In this document: positions 38,601 through 47,598 of the stretch, piece after piece
Numbering within the stretch: the first letter of the stretch is position 1
Layout of the letters: the number at the start of each line of letters is the position of its first letter
NCBI GenBank assembly: GCA_964455525.1
Contig: CAYVWR010000003.1
Coordinates: 334,962-398,961 of the forward strand
Source of the DNA: JAFDZV01 sp964455525
Lineage (GTDB): Bacteria; Bacteroidota; Ignavibacteria; OLB7
DNA: 64,000 nt
Reading direction: 5' to 3'
Made by a program: the position numbers and the translations under genes
Notes under the pieces: model-generated
Database searches by the model: none
What the model was told of the DNA's origin: nothing
What the model saw: the letters and a program-made list of their open reading frames with translations, nothing else

Positions 38601-41600
38601 GCGATTGTGCCACTACCTCGGTCGATCTGACAACCGGAACGCAGCCGGGCGGATATAAGGTGGACTGGATCATCACCGATACCAGCCTTGCCATATCTCT
38701 TCCCCGCCCTGCTATCGATATCGATGGCCCATCGGCGCCATACCAGGGTTCGGCGTGGGTTTTTGCTGTTGGCGATGATGTTCAGGTGCCGGATGGTATG
38801 ACGATTCTGGATCGGTACTTCTGCCTGCGGGACGCTGCGGATATCACGGTAGATCTCCTCTTCCAGGCCAGTGATCCGGTGTTGATCTGGATCAATGACC
38901 AGCTCCTGGTCGATCTTCTCGACGAAGGTTCGATTGTCAGGCAGACGGTTCATCTCGCCGCCGGCCGACATCGGGTAAGGGTGAAGGTGGTGCATGCGGT
39001 GCCGGGATATCATAAGGGGTTTAATGCCCAGGGAAGTATTACCACCTCGTTGCCTGCTCTGGTCAGGGATGAGTGCTGCGATGCGATGGGAGCCTCCGTG
39101 CCCGGCACACTGCTGAAAAAACTCTGCTGCGATTCCTGGATCGACTGTGGCAGGCTCTATGAATTTTCGGCCCTTGCCAGGATTCTCTGTGGTGCCAGCC
39201 GCGAGCCGAACGACCCGTTCTTCGATCTCCCTTCGATAGGGGTGGCCAATACGCTGATGGTGGATTTTGAAGCGACGACGCTACAGGATCTGCTCGTGCT
39301 TCTGGAGATCAATGGCAATCCGCCGCTTGGGATCGAGCCGGTCGGCACCGGCTTCTGCGATCGTCTGAGGTTCATTCTGCAGAATCTGATTTTTGCCTAT
39401 TCCAATCCTGCGCTGCTGACACCGTTGCTGCGGTACAGGATCGAATGTTTTTACACCAGGTTGCTCGATGGCATTGCGGCTGATGCCGAATTGTTGATCG
39501 ACCCACCGGCCGACTGCTCTCCCTGCGAGGATATCTGTCTCAGATGGCTCGATCTGCTGCGCTGCCTGTGCGCCCTCTGCGCCGATGAAGAATCGGTGGC
39601 TATCGGGTTATTTGAAACACTGGTATGCGGAGCCAATGGTCTCTATAATTATCTCTATCCCGGCGGCTCTGCCGTGCCGGTTCCGGTATATCCTGTGCCA
39701 TATCCGCCCGAGGCGCCCGTTACCTGCTGTGATATAGTGCGGAGAACCTATACGTTCTTTGCCCTCCTCTGCCTGGAGTGCGGGAGCGTTCCGGCGGATA
39801 TGGCCGCTGAGTTGGAACTTCGCTACGCTGATTTTCATGCCCAACTCCAGGTGCTCCGTGCCACATCACAGGGAACTGCTCCCGATCTCTGCTATGACCG
39901 TTGCGGCTACTGGCAGCCGAAGCTTGAATGCCTGATGAATCTCTGCCTGCGGGTTCCCGATCTGCCGAGCGATGTGCGCGATGCCTTTGGCGATCTGCTC
40001 AGCAGGCATGTGAGGCCGCTGTTCGATCTGCTGCGTGGAGAGGCTTCCTTCGATAATCCATTTGAGCCTCATGTCATAGGCGATACCTGCTGGCAACTGT
40101 TCCAGATATGCCGGATGATGCATCTGCATTGCTCGCCGCTGAATCTATGGTCGCGCGATCTGATGCAGGAGATTGATGGGTTTCGGCATGCGTTCGATGC
40201 CGACTATGCCGTCGTTATGTCATTGCTCGGAACAAAGGATATCCCCGCATGTTATTTCAGAGACCGATCGTGCGAAGTTCTGCAGGCGATCCCGGATTTC
40301 TATCGTCTCTTCTGTTCCGATGTGCCCGATCTACAGCATATGCCTGTCAGGCAGCTCGACACCTTGACGGCCGGGCATGGGCTGGAAATACGGATGCTAC
40401 AGTATCATACGGGCGCGCCGAACACGGCTTATCAAACAGCCGGAGGCTTCTGCCAGCGATTCGGTTCGTTTCTGGGGATTCTTGCGGCGGCATTCGGACA
40501 CTATGGGCAATTGGCTCCGGCGTACAGGCTTGCTGCCGACCTGCTCTACACTGCCGTGGATATCCTCGCTGCCGAGTACCGCATGCTGGTACCGGAACGA
40601 GTCGTCCCGGCTTCTACGGCGATGAGCCGGTATCGCGATACATGGCTGGATCTGCTCGGCTGCCTCTGTGCGATATGCGGATATGTGAAAGGGCTGAGCG
40701 ATCAGGAGAAAGAGACACAGGAGAATCAGGAAATCCTTTCCTATTTCGATCCTGTGTCGGCTCTGATGATGGCCGTCGATGAGCTGTATGATGGTATCGT
40801 GCCGCTGGCAGCTCAGCATGATCTGCCACTCCCTTCCGGGATCTGTGTTGCAGGGGATGGCTGCACGCGTGTCGGGGGGGCCATGAGCTTTTTCTCCATG
40901 CTCGGCCTTTCCTCGGCAGATGTGCCAGCCGACCTTGTGGCTCTGCTGAAAAGCATTCTGAAGGATCTTAGAGAAGAGATCGCGCCACTTCGGGGGTATC
41001 TTGCCAGCATCGGACGTGATCTCTGCCGCCAGGAGAATCCCGACTTTGTCGCAGTGCAGTCGTCGCATCTGTACATCCAGGCGGCGGGGTCCACCGGCGC
41101 CGATGGCAGCTCCCCCGGAATTCATCTTCGTTGGAGTCTGCTGGGAGAAGATCTTGGGGAGCGTCATCTTCCAAAGGGAAATCTGGCATCTCCCGGTTCC
41201 GAATATTATGGGGCGAATGGCTATAACAAGGCCGGTGATTTTGTGCGAATCTACCGGACCCCATATAAGCAGAAGTTTGCGGCCATCATCGATCTCAATG
41301 AAACGATGCCGGTGGCGGTCATTCCGGGGAATGCCTATACGCCGTGGCGGCTGGACTATCATGATATCCTCACCGATCCTCTCTTTCCCGATTCCGGGAC
41401 GACGGTAGGGCTGCTTCTGTTGGACCCATACGCCGGGTCGATCGAGATACCCGAGCCGGGGTCGCCCGATTTTACGGAGTATGTGCAGGATATCTTTGCA
41501 ACGTATAACGGCGCATTTGAACTTGATACGCCGCTCAAGCTGATATTTGGTTTTGAAGTCATACCACCACATTCTGCTACAGGAATATCGACACAGTTCG

Positions 41601-44600
41601 AGGCCATCTCCCACATCGGTGATCCGAGCCTCCATTCTACTGATATTCTTACCTGCCGGAAGACGATCGCCGAAGGGGATAAACCGCATAAGATCTACAG
41701 CGAGCATATCCGATCGGTGCGCTTCAAGCCTGTCAACTATAAGCCGGTACAATTGATCGTCGAAACATATCACGATTATCATACGGCAATCAAACGCCGA
41801 TTCCTCTGGGAGCATATCGGTGATTTTGGGCTTTCCACCGATACCGGCGAGGTATTTCGCCGTCTGGAGGATGCGCCGAGATATGTGGTGCACAACCGCT
41901 GGCCGAAATATTCTTCATCGGACAGCAGTTCCAATGAAGCTACGCCGCAGAAGGTGAATGTCGATACGTACAAGGACCGATGGAGTCCGAATCGTGAGTT
42001 CTTGCCGAACGGCGATCCCAATCCCGGTTATGATCCGGCGCGTCCGGATTATCTGCGCGATCCGCAGCAGTCGCTTCGCTGGGCCATCGAAACGTATCTC
42101 GATGAAAGCCGGGATCCGGCAAAACTTGAGGCCTGGATCGATCAGCCATCGCTTGGAGATGGCGATCAGAGCTATATCAGCATCAGCCTTCTTGCCATGC
42201 TCCGATTCGCGGCCCAGGATTATCATGTTGCCCGCATGCTTGGGCTGGGCCATATCGATTGGGAGGTTCCGATGCAGCAGGATTCATCGGAACAACAATA
42301 TGTCTATCTGGCGGAGTATATAACGCTGCCGAACAGCACCATGCCAAATTCTATGATACACCGGTCGCTGTCGCTCCCCACGGGGCGCTCCGATCATCGC
42401 CTCCCGGTAACGCCGGAGATTCTGAACCTGGAGCCAGGTCTGGCATCCGATCTTACCGATGAGCAGGGATATACACGGTTCGGTGACAGCCGTTTTATCA
42501 AGGTCAACCGCAAGGATCTGATGTTCGATCTTCCGGCCGTAACCGAATTTTTTGCAGGGACGGAGGAGTTCAGCCGTGGTGATAATACTCGTCCGGTATT
42601 CTATGGGGTGAAATTCAGCGTCAAGGACCCTGCCGATCCTACCGTATGGATGATTGATCCGAGCAATGACGCCGGAGAAAATCCGCCCATCGGATACAGG
42701 CCATACAAGGACCCGGCCGGCGAGCCGGAAATCATACCAGTTCCCGATACAGGGAATCCTCTCTTTATCCACAGAATAGAGCGGCGTGAAGAACACACCG
42801 GAGTTCATCGCTACGGCATGTATGGCATCAACTGGTTTTCGCGTGCCTCTGCTGTCAGCGAAAGCACCAATACGGTCGAGAATACATTTCCTGTCAGGAA
42901 TACTCTGCTCCCTCCATTAAATCTGACGGCGCAGTATATCCAGAAGGAGCAGGCACTGATGTTCACCTCGGCAGCCGAGCAGAACCCGGTAAACGGCCTT
43001 CTCGGAAAATCCAGGGTTACGTTCGACTGGAATCATATCCATACTATCGCCTATCAGGAGGCGGAGTATGTGGATTTCTATTTCCGGAATACCGCACCGG
43101 AGATGATTAAAGGAAGGGTGAAGTATGTGGAATCCGCGCTCGATGGAGCCACTGCCAGAGTGACTCTTGAAGCATACCAGGAGTCACAGGGAACGATCAT
43201 CGATCCAAACGATCCCGATAAGCCGGTTTTCCAGAATCCAGATCGTTTTGTCGGTGGTATGTTCGTTACAGATCAACGGAAATATATCGTCGCGGATATC
43301 ATCCTGGTTCTCTCCGGGCCTGCTGCGCCGGTTGCCGTCTTCGAGCTGCAAGGTGTTATGGAGGCTACGCCGGATGGGCCTCCAGGTGCAATGCTTCCGG
43401 TGCTTCCGGTTGCCGGGACGATTGTGGTGATTCAGGAAAATGCTTCCGCTTCCTCCCGGTGGACCGCTCTTCCGGAGAACCGGATCAAGCTGGCGAGGTT
43501 CAATATTGCTCCATATGCCTCGGGCACTTCTGGTTCGCCGACAGCGCTCTATAGCGAGAGCATCCGGGAGAATGACAGGTATGTACGGTATGCGATGGGA
43601 GGGCTGGCCGACCCTGCTGTATCGGTGCAGCGGGATAGCACTCCCGGTATGCTGGAGAATATCTTTACCCTCACATTTTCCAGCGCAGTGCTGTATCCAT
43701 ACAGTGCCCAGTTCCCTGAGTACTCCAATGTCGATTTCTATAAGGGGACTGCGCGTGTTCATCTGCCGGATGAAGGCGTACGGCAGGTGGAGGTCCTCAA
43801 GATCCATTCATACGATCCTCTGGTTCTGTATGTATACGATCCAGAAGGAGAAATTGCTCCACAGAACGGAAGTGTCATCAGGTCTGTCAATTTCCATCCA
43901 TCCTACAGGGTCTATCTCGATCTGGGGGCGGATGGCATAACGACTGATGATATTGAGCCGCAGGGGGGAGCGCAGACCAGGACGACATTGCTTGCAGCAC
44001 GTTCGGTGGATACCACCACCTGCGCCGGGGCGATCTTCAGGTCGCCGCTGGCTACCGCCCCGCATAGCGCACGTTTGATGATCGAGGCAAAGACGCCGAA
44101 CGACCCGGTTGGGCCGGAGTTTGCCACGCGCCCCGATTATTACGGCAAATCGACCTATACGTTTGACACCCGTATCGCTCTGCGGCCGGTGATGGAGCCA
44201 TACGGCATGATGTTCTATCGGTGCGATGAACAGGCAGTTCTGGCAGCGTTATATACAAGTGCCACCATCGCGGAGATAGGTGCCGCCCTGGCTGGCAGGG
44301 AGGGGGAGGCATCGTACGCCGACCGGTGGAGGGGGCTTGTGAATGGAACCCTTGTCGGGGGAGCATTCGAGATATTCGATGGCTACGGATTCCCGCTTCC
44401 TGATAATCCGGATACCTTTATCCCTACTCCCGCAAATCCGTCAACCCTGCGCTACCCCTTTCTCTCTGGAACGCCAACCGCAGAGGACATCCGGGATGTG
44501 ATCGATACTGTGTTCCTTCCGCTGACGGAATATCCCGTTATCGTGGGTCTGGTCGGGATTGATGATACCCTTCGGACATCGAGCAAGAAGCCGGTGATAC

Positions 44601-45520
44601 GGAAGGATGACCCGATGTTCGATCCATATCCGATGATACGGGTAGGCGATCCCGGCGATGGGAGAACCGTTCGTTTCACCGATTTTACGCTCGATGGAGC
44701 ATCGAACAACATCTACTTCTATTATACACGGGAGATGTCAAATGAGATGGTTTTTGGCGAGCGGAGTACGATCGTAGGTCCTGTACGGCTGATCAACTCG
44801 ATGCCGCCTGCTGCTCCGGCCATCACAAGGATTGCAGGCCAGTCGCCGAACCCATTGCTTGATCTGCAAGCGCAGGTTTCCTTCGAGATCGTGCCATACC
44901 CGCCGGGTGAGAGGATCGAGAAGCTGGGGGTCTACCGTGCTCTCTCCGAAGTGGATACGCGCAGTCTGGCGCTGATGCGCCATGTCGGCGATATGGACAT
45001 TCCGCCAGTCGGCACCATCCAGCAGCGATATACGGTGGTGGATCGCTTCCAAAACGAGGCTATTCCCTTCGGGCGGCTGCTCTATTATCGCATTGTGGCG
45101 TACAGACGTATTCTCAACGAAGAAGGGAATGTGGAGCATGTGATGTCCCTTCCCTCGGACGTGATAATGACAAACATCGTCGACACTGTAAGCCCGGTGG
45201 CACCGGCCATTATCGTCTCCGATCCTCTGCCGGTTACCGGGGATGCCATCAGCGGTCTGGTTCTGGCATGGTCCCCTACTACATATCAGGGAACCTATGC
45301 TCTGTACATGATGACTTCCGGTGGCAACTGGATGAAACTGAAGGACTATGCTCCTGATGACGAGCTGGCATATGACTGGGCAGAGGAGAACCCGGACAAT
45401 GCAACGCTACCGGCATTTCGTAACGGCAGCAGGGTCTATCACCGGTTCAAGGTGATGGTGAAAAATTCCTCCGGTCTGGTGAATCTGGAGGATACGGTAA
45501 AGCTTGTCCATGCGCCATAG
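35666..45520 (+). CDS. Giant protein with nine cysteine-rich helical repeats, a galactose-binding-like insert and a long beta-rich tail (giant protein 3)
   Basis: 3284 residues from ATG 35666; there is no Shine-Dalgarno, and no signal peptide (MSQQQSIVLSFSNIEYQGG). Residues 1-150 form a beta domain ending in a glycine/proline linker (GGGPGPGPGG). Residues about 280-1670 hold nine repeats of about 110-140 residues with the core C-x2-W-x3-L-x-C-[LIF]-x3-C, for example CDRWLPMLECLGAIC and CHDWMRILECLSRLC, alternating with CWKLDRIGG-type helices. A jelly-roll, galactose-binding or PA14-like piece is inserted at about 983-1130 (DPVLIWINDQLLVD). From about residue 1790 (GIHLRWSLLGEDLGERHLPK) it is beta-rich, ending in fibronectin III-like domains (INSMPPAAPAITRI; SPVAPAIIVSDPLP). 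No enzyme motif is visible. It shares the helical repeats with giant protein 2. Confidence 0.82.
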   Translation: MSQQQSIVLSFSNIEYQGGFVGNNFTITIQVAAARSGGGSLGTESTLISLPITQDTNLDHYRIAMAVPYQPAVTTIFTVDISITGTGSGASSSGSAQSSIPLSAGISSRSDVIAVPVARTGGGPGPGPGGNAILKLSFDTIVRDAPVCYRMDWLCQTRNTIPVVMGWLCQGTGFTVSPDGPAFSGLQSVIELDALLKKHMPGLNWLNSQLSLGYSPTGPDMMGQADYATSITLAAAPQAMSLSLSQAHGLSGFYQDFTTKIGNYAGEVYHRLPQPEPTLCAAWQTLLNCFCRFCTTMSDYPSQDVDLWTNQAAGVVHDAYQEFVLIAAAEGMAYAINPNITDICGKLAELVGFWAWWCRNCPRLQITWGSTVQPYYDSLYSIASQMSFWDEADQFDFCEPLAKGLCERWFAGLGCIERLCDRMDYLPGTVLTTLENSFGAILYAALYGVEYNQTSSQGTSFCFQIERLKLYLGLVCSSGSILGDDRREELETLIGQLEDAYGSFPYRNLCAEVDCAEWSRILSCLNRICQRKSELSLNDAIWLSDHFAEIVDDLYYAVESLMTPATPPSSGGNGLELMCWKLDRIGGYVEAICCSGEPFDPVLNARLSMFQSAFADLNLHAPGICADCDRWLPMLECLGAICDNKGMVPPDLAESIAELFSPPIHAIYTWLPDDGSNEVAPPLEPLGLDPLCWRLQKVLAWFNDLCAGTEVMDPVLRQNLEAAHFTLTVAFDALGEVEKWRNICDQTSAVSGELCARWVPLLACLHAACGNALLPSAMRDAILAEFGEIIDLLDWLLGTPDGYYEPPIEISMSDFCMKLARVQQKIHQICSNQIAVHPILLLRLEHELEHALPAFNTLLAAYPSICAGEEFCHDWMRILECLSRLCGQQNLLGGDLIARLITNFGKIIHDAYRRVMGQEPEVIPGYTIEILCSDASALLEWFVDYCGCGVGITAGLRDDLSVYLAQLQLAYDGLHPCKSDCATTSVDLTTGTQPGGYKVDWIITDTSLAISLPRPAIDIDGPSAPYQGSAWVFAVGDDVQVPDGMTILDRYFCLRDAADITVDLLFQASDPVLIWINDQLLVDLLDEGSIVRQTVHLAAGRHRVRVKVVHAVPGYHKGFNAQGSITTSLPALVRDECCDAMGASVPGTLLKKLCCDSWIDCGRLYEFSALARILCGASREPNDPFFDLPSIGVANTLMVDFEATTLQDLLVLLEINGNPPLGIEPVGTGFCDRLRFILQNLIFAYSNPALLTPLLRYRIECFYTRLLDGIAADAELLIDPPADCSPCEDICLRWLDLLRCLCALCADEESVAIGLFETLVCGANGLYNYLYPGGSAVPVPVYPVPYPPEAPVTCCDIVRRTYTFFALLCLECGSVPADMAAELELRYADFHAQLQVLRATSQGTAPDLCYDRCGYWQPKLECLMNLCLRVPDLPSDVRDAFGDLLSRHVRPLFDLLRGEASFDNPFEPHVIGDTCWQLFQICRMMHLHCSPLNLWSRDLMQEIDGFRHAFDADYAVVMSLLGTKDIPACYFRDRSCEVLQAIPDFYRLFCSDVPDLQHMPVRQLDTLTAGHGLEIRMLQYHTGAPNTAYQTAGGFCQRFGSFLGILAAAFGHYGQLAPAYRLAADLLYTAVDILAAEYRMLVPERVVPASTAMSRYRDTWLDLLGCLCAICGYVKGLSDQEKETQENQEILSYFDPVSALMMAVDELYDGIVPLAAQHDLPLPSGICVAGDGCTRVGGAMSFFSMLGLSSADVPADLVALLKSILKDLREEIAPLRGYLASIGRDLCRQENPDFVAVQSSHLYIQAAGSTGADGSSPGIHLRWSLLGEDLGERHLPKGNLASPGSEYYGANGYNKAGDFVRIYRTPYKQKFAAIIDLNETMPVAVIPGNAYTPWRLDYHDILTDPLFPDSGTTVGLLLLDPYAGSIEIPEPGSPDFTEYVQDIFATYNGAFELDTPLKLIFGFEVIPPHSATGISTQFEAISHIGDPSLHSTDILTCRKTIAEGDKPHKIYSEHIRSVRFKPVNYKPVQLIVETYHDYHTAIKRRFLWEHIGDFGLSTDTGEVFRRLEDAPRYVVHNRWPKYSSSDSSSNEATPQKVNVDTYKDRWSPNREFLPNGDPNPGYDPARPDYLRDPQQSLRWAIETYLDESRDPAKLEAWIDQPSLGDGDQSYISISLLAMLRFAAQDYHVARMLGLGHIDWEVPMQQDSSEQQYVYLAEYITLPNSTMPNSMIHRSLSLPTGRSDHRLPVTPEILNLEPGLASDLTDEQGYTRFGDSRFIKVNRKDLMFDLPAVTEFFAGTEEFSRGDNTRPVFYGVKFSVKDPADPTVWMIDPSNDAGENPPIGYRPYKDPAGEPEIIPVPDTGNPLFIHRIERREEHTGVHRYGMYGINWFSRASAVSESTNTVENTFPVRNTLLPPLNLTAQYIQKEQALMFTSAAEQNPVNGLLGKSRVTFDWNHIHTIAYQEAEYVDFYFRNTAPEMIKGRVKYVESALDGATARVTLEAYQESQGTIIDPNDPDKPVFQNPDRFVGGMFVTDQRKYIVADIILVLSGPAAPVAVFELQGVMEATPDGPPGAMLPVLPVAGTIVVIQENASASSRWTALPENRIKLARFNIAPYASGTSGSPTALYSESIRENDRYVRYAMGGLADPAVSVQRDSTPGMLENIFTLTFSSAVLYPYSAQFPEYSNVDFYKGTARVHLPDEGVRQVEVLKIHSYDPLVLYVYDPEGEIAPQNGSVIRSVNFHPSYRVYLDLGADGITTDDIEPQGGAQTRTTLLAARSVDTTTCAGAIFRSPLATAPHSARLMIEAKTPNDPVGPEFATRPDYYGKSTYTFDTRIALRPVMEPYGMMFYRCDEQAVLAALYTSATIAEIGAALAGREGEASYADRWRGLVNGTLVGGAFEIFDGYGFPLPDNPDTFIPTPANPSTLRYPFLSGTPTAEDIRDVIDTVFLPLTEYPVIVGLVGIDDTLRTSSKKPVIRKDDPMFDPYPMIRVGDPGDGRTVRFTDFTLDGASNNIYFYYTREMSNEMVFGERSTIVGPVRLINSMPPAAPAITRIAGQSPNPLLDLQAQVSFEIVPYPPGERIEKLGVYRALSEVDTRSLALMRHVGDMDIPPVGTIQQRYTVVDRFQNEAIPFGRLLYYRIVAYRRILNEEGNVEHVMSLPSDVIMTNIVDTVSPVAPAIIVSDPLPVTGDAISGLVLAWSPTTYQGTYALYMMTSGGNWMKLKDYAPDDELAYDWAEENPDNATLPAFRNGSRVYHRFKVMVKNSSGLVNLEDTVKLVHAP

Positions 45521-45844
45521 AGTAGCTCTCCGCATCAGGCACCCGCATGCTCGGTTGGTTCCCGATGTCGATATCAGAACCGCTTCGATCCATCCAATGG
45601 CCGGGGCGGTTCTTCATTGTATCGGCGTTCGCCCGGCTGTAGCTCTGCTCTTCATGGCTACAGCCCTTCGGTTCATGCGGGCAGATTCAACGGTTCAACA
45701 ATGTTTTCATAGCTTGAGGGCTGGTGGCTTCTTGAAGAGACCGATGTACGGACTACTGTGCATGAGGGCACTTCCGGCAGACTGGTGCCGGCCGCGGCAC
45801 ATCGTTTCCCTGGCAATATTCAAACCCTAATCGTCGATACAACA
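45521..45844. other. Intergenic stretch between giant protein 3 and the AAA+ ATPase gene
   Basis: Two inverted repeats are present: 45576-45583 with 45606-45613, and a perfect 9-bp pair 45635-45643 with 45657-45665. Neither is followed by a clear T-run. The open frame here is only the upstream extension of the ATPase frame and has no family similarity. The ATPase promoter must lie in this stretch, but I cannot place it. Confidence 0.4.
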
Positions 45845-47377
45845 ATGAGTGGTACTACCTCCCAAGCCCGGACGCTCGGTGAATTGAAAGCCTCGGGGTA
45901 TAAGATCCTTCCGGTCAAGGATGAGATGCGGAAGAATATCATCCGCAAGCTTCGGAACCGGGAGACGCTGTTCCCCGGCATCGTGGGGTTCGACGAGACC
46001 GTGATTCCACAGCTTGTCAATGCCATCCTCGCCCGGCATGATATCATCCTGCTCGGGTTGCGCGGCCAGGCCAAGACACGTATTGCCAGGTTGCTGCCAA
46101 ATCTTCTGGATGAGTATATCCCGATCGTGGCCGGCTCCGATATCAACGATAATCCATATATGCCCGTGAGCCGCTATGCTGCCGAGATCATCCGCGATCG
46201 GGGCGATGATACCCCGATCGAGTGGATTCATCGTTCGGAGCGCTACGGCGAGAAGCTTGCGACGCCCGATGTAACCATTGCCGACCTGATCGGCGATATC
46301 GACCCTATCAAGGCGGCCAACCAGCGTCTTACCTACTCGCACGAGGGGGCGATCCACTTCGGCATCGTGCCGCGTACGAACAGGGGCATCATTGTTATCA
46401 ACGAGCTTCCCGATCTTCAGCCTCGTATCCAGGTGGGCCTGTTCAATATCATGCAGGAAAAGGATATCCAGATCCGAGGGTTCAACGTGCGCATGCCGCT
46501 CGATATCGCCATCATCTTTACGGCAAACCCGGAGGATTATACCAACCGAGGTTCCATTATCACACCGCTCAAGGATCGTATCGATTCGCAGATCCTGACG
46601 CACTACCCGCGCACGCTGGAGGATGGGATGCTTATCACCCGCCAGGAGGCCTGGCAGGTACGCGAGGCCGATGGAACGCTGGTGATGCCGAAGTATATGG
46701 AGGAGATCGTCGAGATGGTGGCGGTGCAGGCGCGGCAGTCCGAGTTTGTCGATCAGCAGTCCGGCGTATCAGCACGTATGACCATTGCGACGATGGAGTC
46801 GCTTATCTCGAATGCTGAACGCCGTGCCATCATCAATGGCGATGATGCGGTGGTGCCAAGGATCATTGATATGCAGCAGGCCCTGCCGGGAATTACCGGC
46901 AAGGTGGAGCTGGTGTTCGAGGGAGAGCAGGAGGGGACCGCCAAGGTGGCCCGGCTTCTTGTGAACAAGGCCGTGCGCGAGGTCTTTGCGCTGTATTTCC
47001 CGAACCCGCTTGAGCGTCCTCGCCGTTCCGGTGAGAAGGGAGCCGCACCTCCGGCCGATCCCTATGCCACGATATTGAAGTGGTTCGGAGAGGGCAATAC
47101 GATCGATCTGGATGATATGATGGCGTTCGATGCCTACTATCGTGAGCTGGAGCGGGTTCCTGGGCTACGCGATCTCACGGTTCAGTATCTCGGCATCTCC
47201 CCATCGAATCCGTATGAGCTTGCCACGGGGATGGAGTTTGTGCTCGATGGATTGCATCAAAGCTCGAAGATCGCAAAGGAAGAGTTTGTCACACATACAA
47301 GCTACAAGGATATGCTCGGCGCGATCTTCACATCGAAACGTGGCCGCCCGGACGATGAGGAGGAGAACGAGTTCTGA
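45845..47377 (+). CDS. AAA+ ATPase of the ChlI/MoxR type
   Basis: 510 residues from ATG 45845. Walker A is LLGLRGQAKTRIAR, and the Walker B position reads GIIVINELPDL. IIFTANPEDYTNRGSIITPLKDRID carries sensor 1 and the arginine-rich segment of Mg-chelatase-I-like ATPases. The ETLFPGIVGFDETVIPQLVNAI start is typical of this clade. These ATPases usually act with a VWA-domain partner to remodel or insert metals into client proteins. No VWA gene is adjacent; one lies at 60691. The product ends with an acidic DDEEENEF tail. It is the last plus-strand gene before convergent argD. Confidence 0.88.
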   Translation: MSGTTSQARTLGELKASGYKILPVKDEMRKNIIRKLRNRETLFPGIVGFDETVIPQLVNAILARHDIILLGLRGQAKTRIARLLPNLLDEYIPIVAGSDINDNPYMPVSRYAAEIIRDRGDDTPIEWIHRSERYGEKLATPDVTIADLIGDIDPIKAANQRLTYSHEGAIHFGIVPRTNRGIIVINELPDLQPRIQVGLFNIMQEKDIQIRGFNVRMPLDIAIIFTANPEDYTNRGSIITPLKDRIDSQILTHYPRTLEDGMLITRQEAWQVREADGTLVMPKYMEEIVEMVAVQARQSEFVDQQSGVSARMTIATMESLISNAERRAIINGDDAVVPRIIDMQQALPGITGKVELVFEGEQEGTAKVARLLVNKAVREVFALYFPNPLERPRRSGEKGAAPPADPYATILKWFGEGNTIDLDDMMAFDAYYRELERVPGLRDLTVQYLGISPSNPYELATGMEFVLDGLHQSSKIAKEEFVTHTSYKDMLGAIFTSKRGRPDDEEENEF

Positions 47378-47490
47378 GGCATGGAGCTGAGGTATGAGCC
47401 ATGCCTGCGGCGCGGCGATGTTTCCGCCCCGGCATGCATCCCCTTACCCCTGCCGGGCGGTTTATGCCGGATGTCCGGTTCAAACATAAA

Positions 47491-47536
47491 AACGCCCGTC
47501 GCTCATGGCATCCATGCCGTGTGAGCGACGGGCGTT
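47491..47536. terminator. Bidirectional terminator between the ATPase gene and argD
   Basis: A 15-bp perfect inverted repeat (47491-47505 with 47522-47536) lies in the convergent gap. On the minus strand it is followed by TTTTTATGTTTG, a good rho-independent terminator for argD; on the plus strand the tract CGTATTCTTG is weaker. Confidence 0.8.
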
Positions 47537-47598
47537 CGTATTCTTGTATCGTGCCCTGAATCTCGTGCCCTGATACGGTTGTGATGGCCGGTAAGAGA

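Noticed and set aside
40397..41893. 498-codon minus-strand open frame within giant protein 3
   Set aside because: It is antisense to the cysteine repeats and the GIHLRW module, with no ribosome-binding site and no recognisable motif.
18823..45520. Type IX secretion C-terminal sorting domain on the giant proteins
   Set aside because: The C-termini (LAGLGEG; the 2847-residue protein's TFDTQSIP; DTVKLVHAP) do not show the usual sorting-domain pattern, and no N-terminal signal peptide accompanies them.
18823..47377. Extracellular contractile injection system hypothesis for the giant cluster plus AAA+ ATPase
   Set aside because: No sheath, tube, baseplate, spike or LysM-type genes are present; the ATPase belongs to the ChlI/MoxR group.
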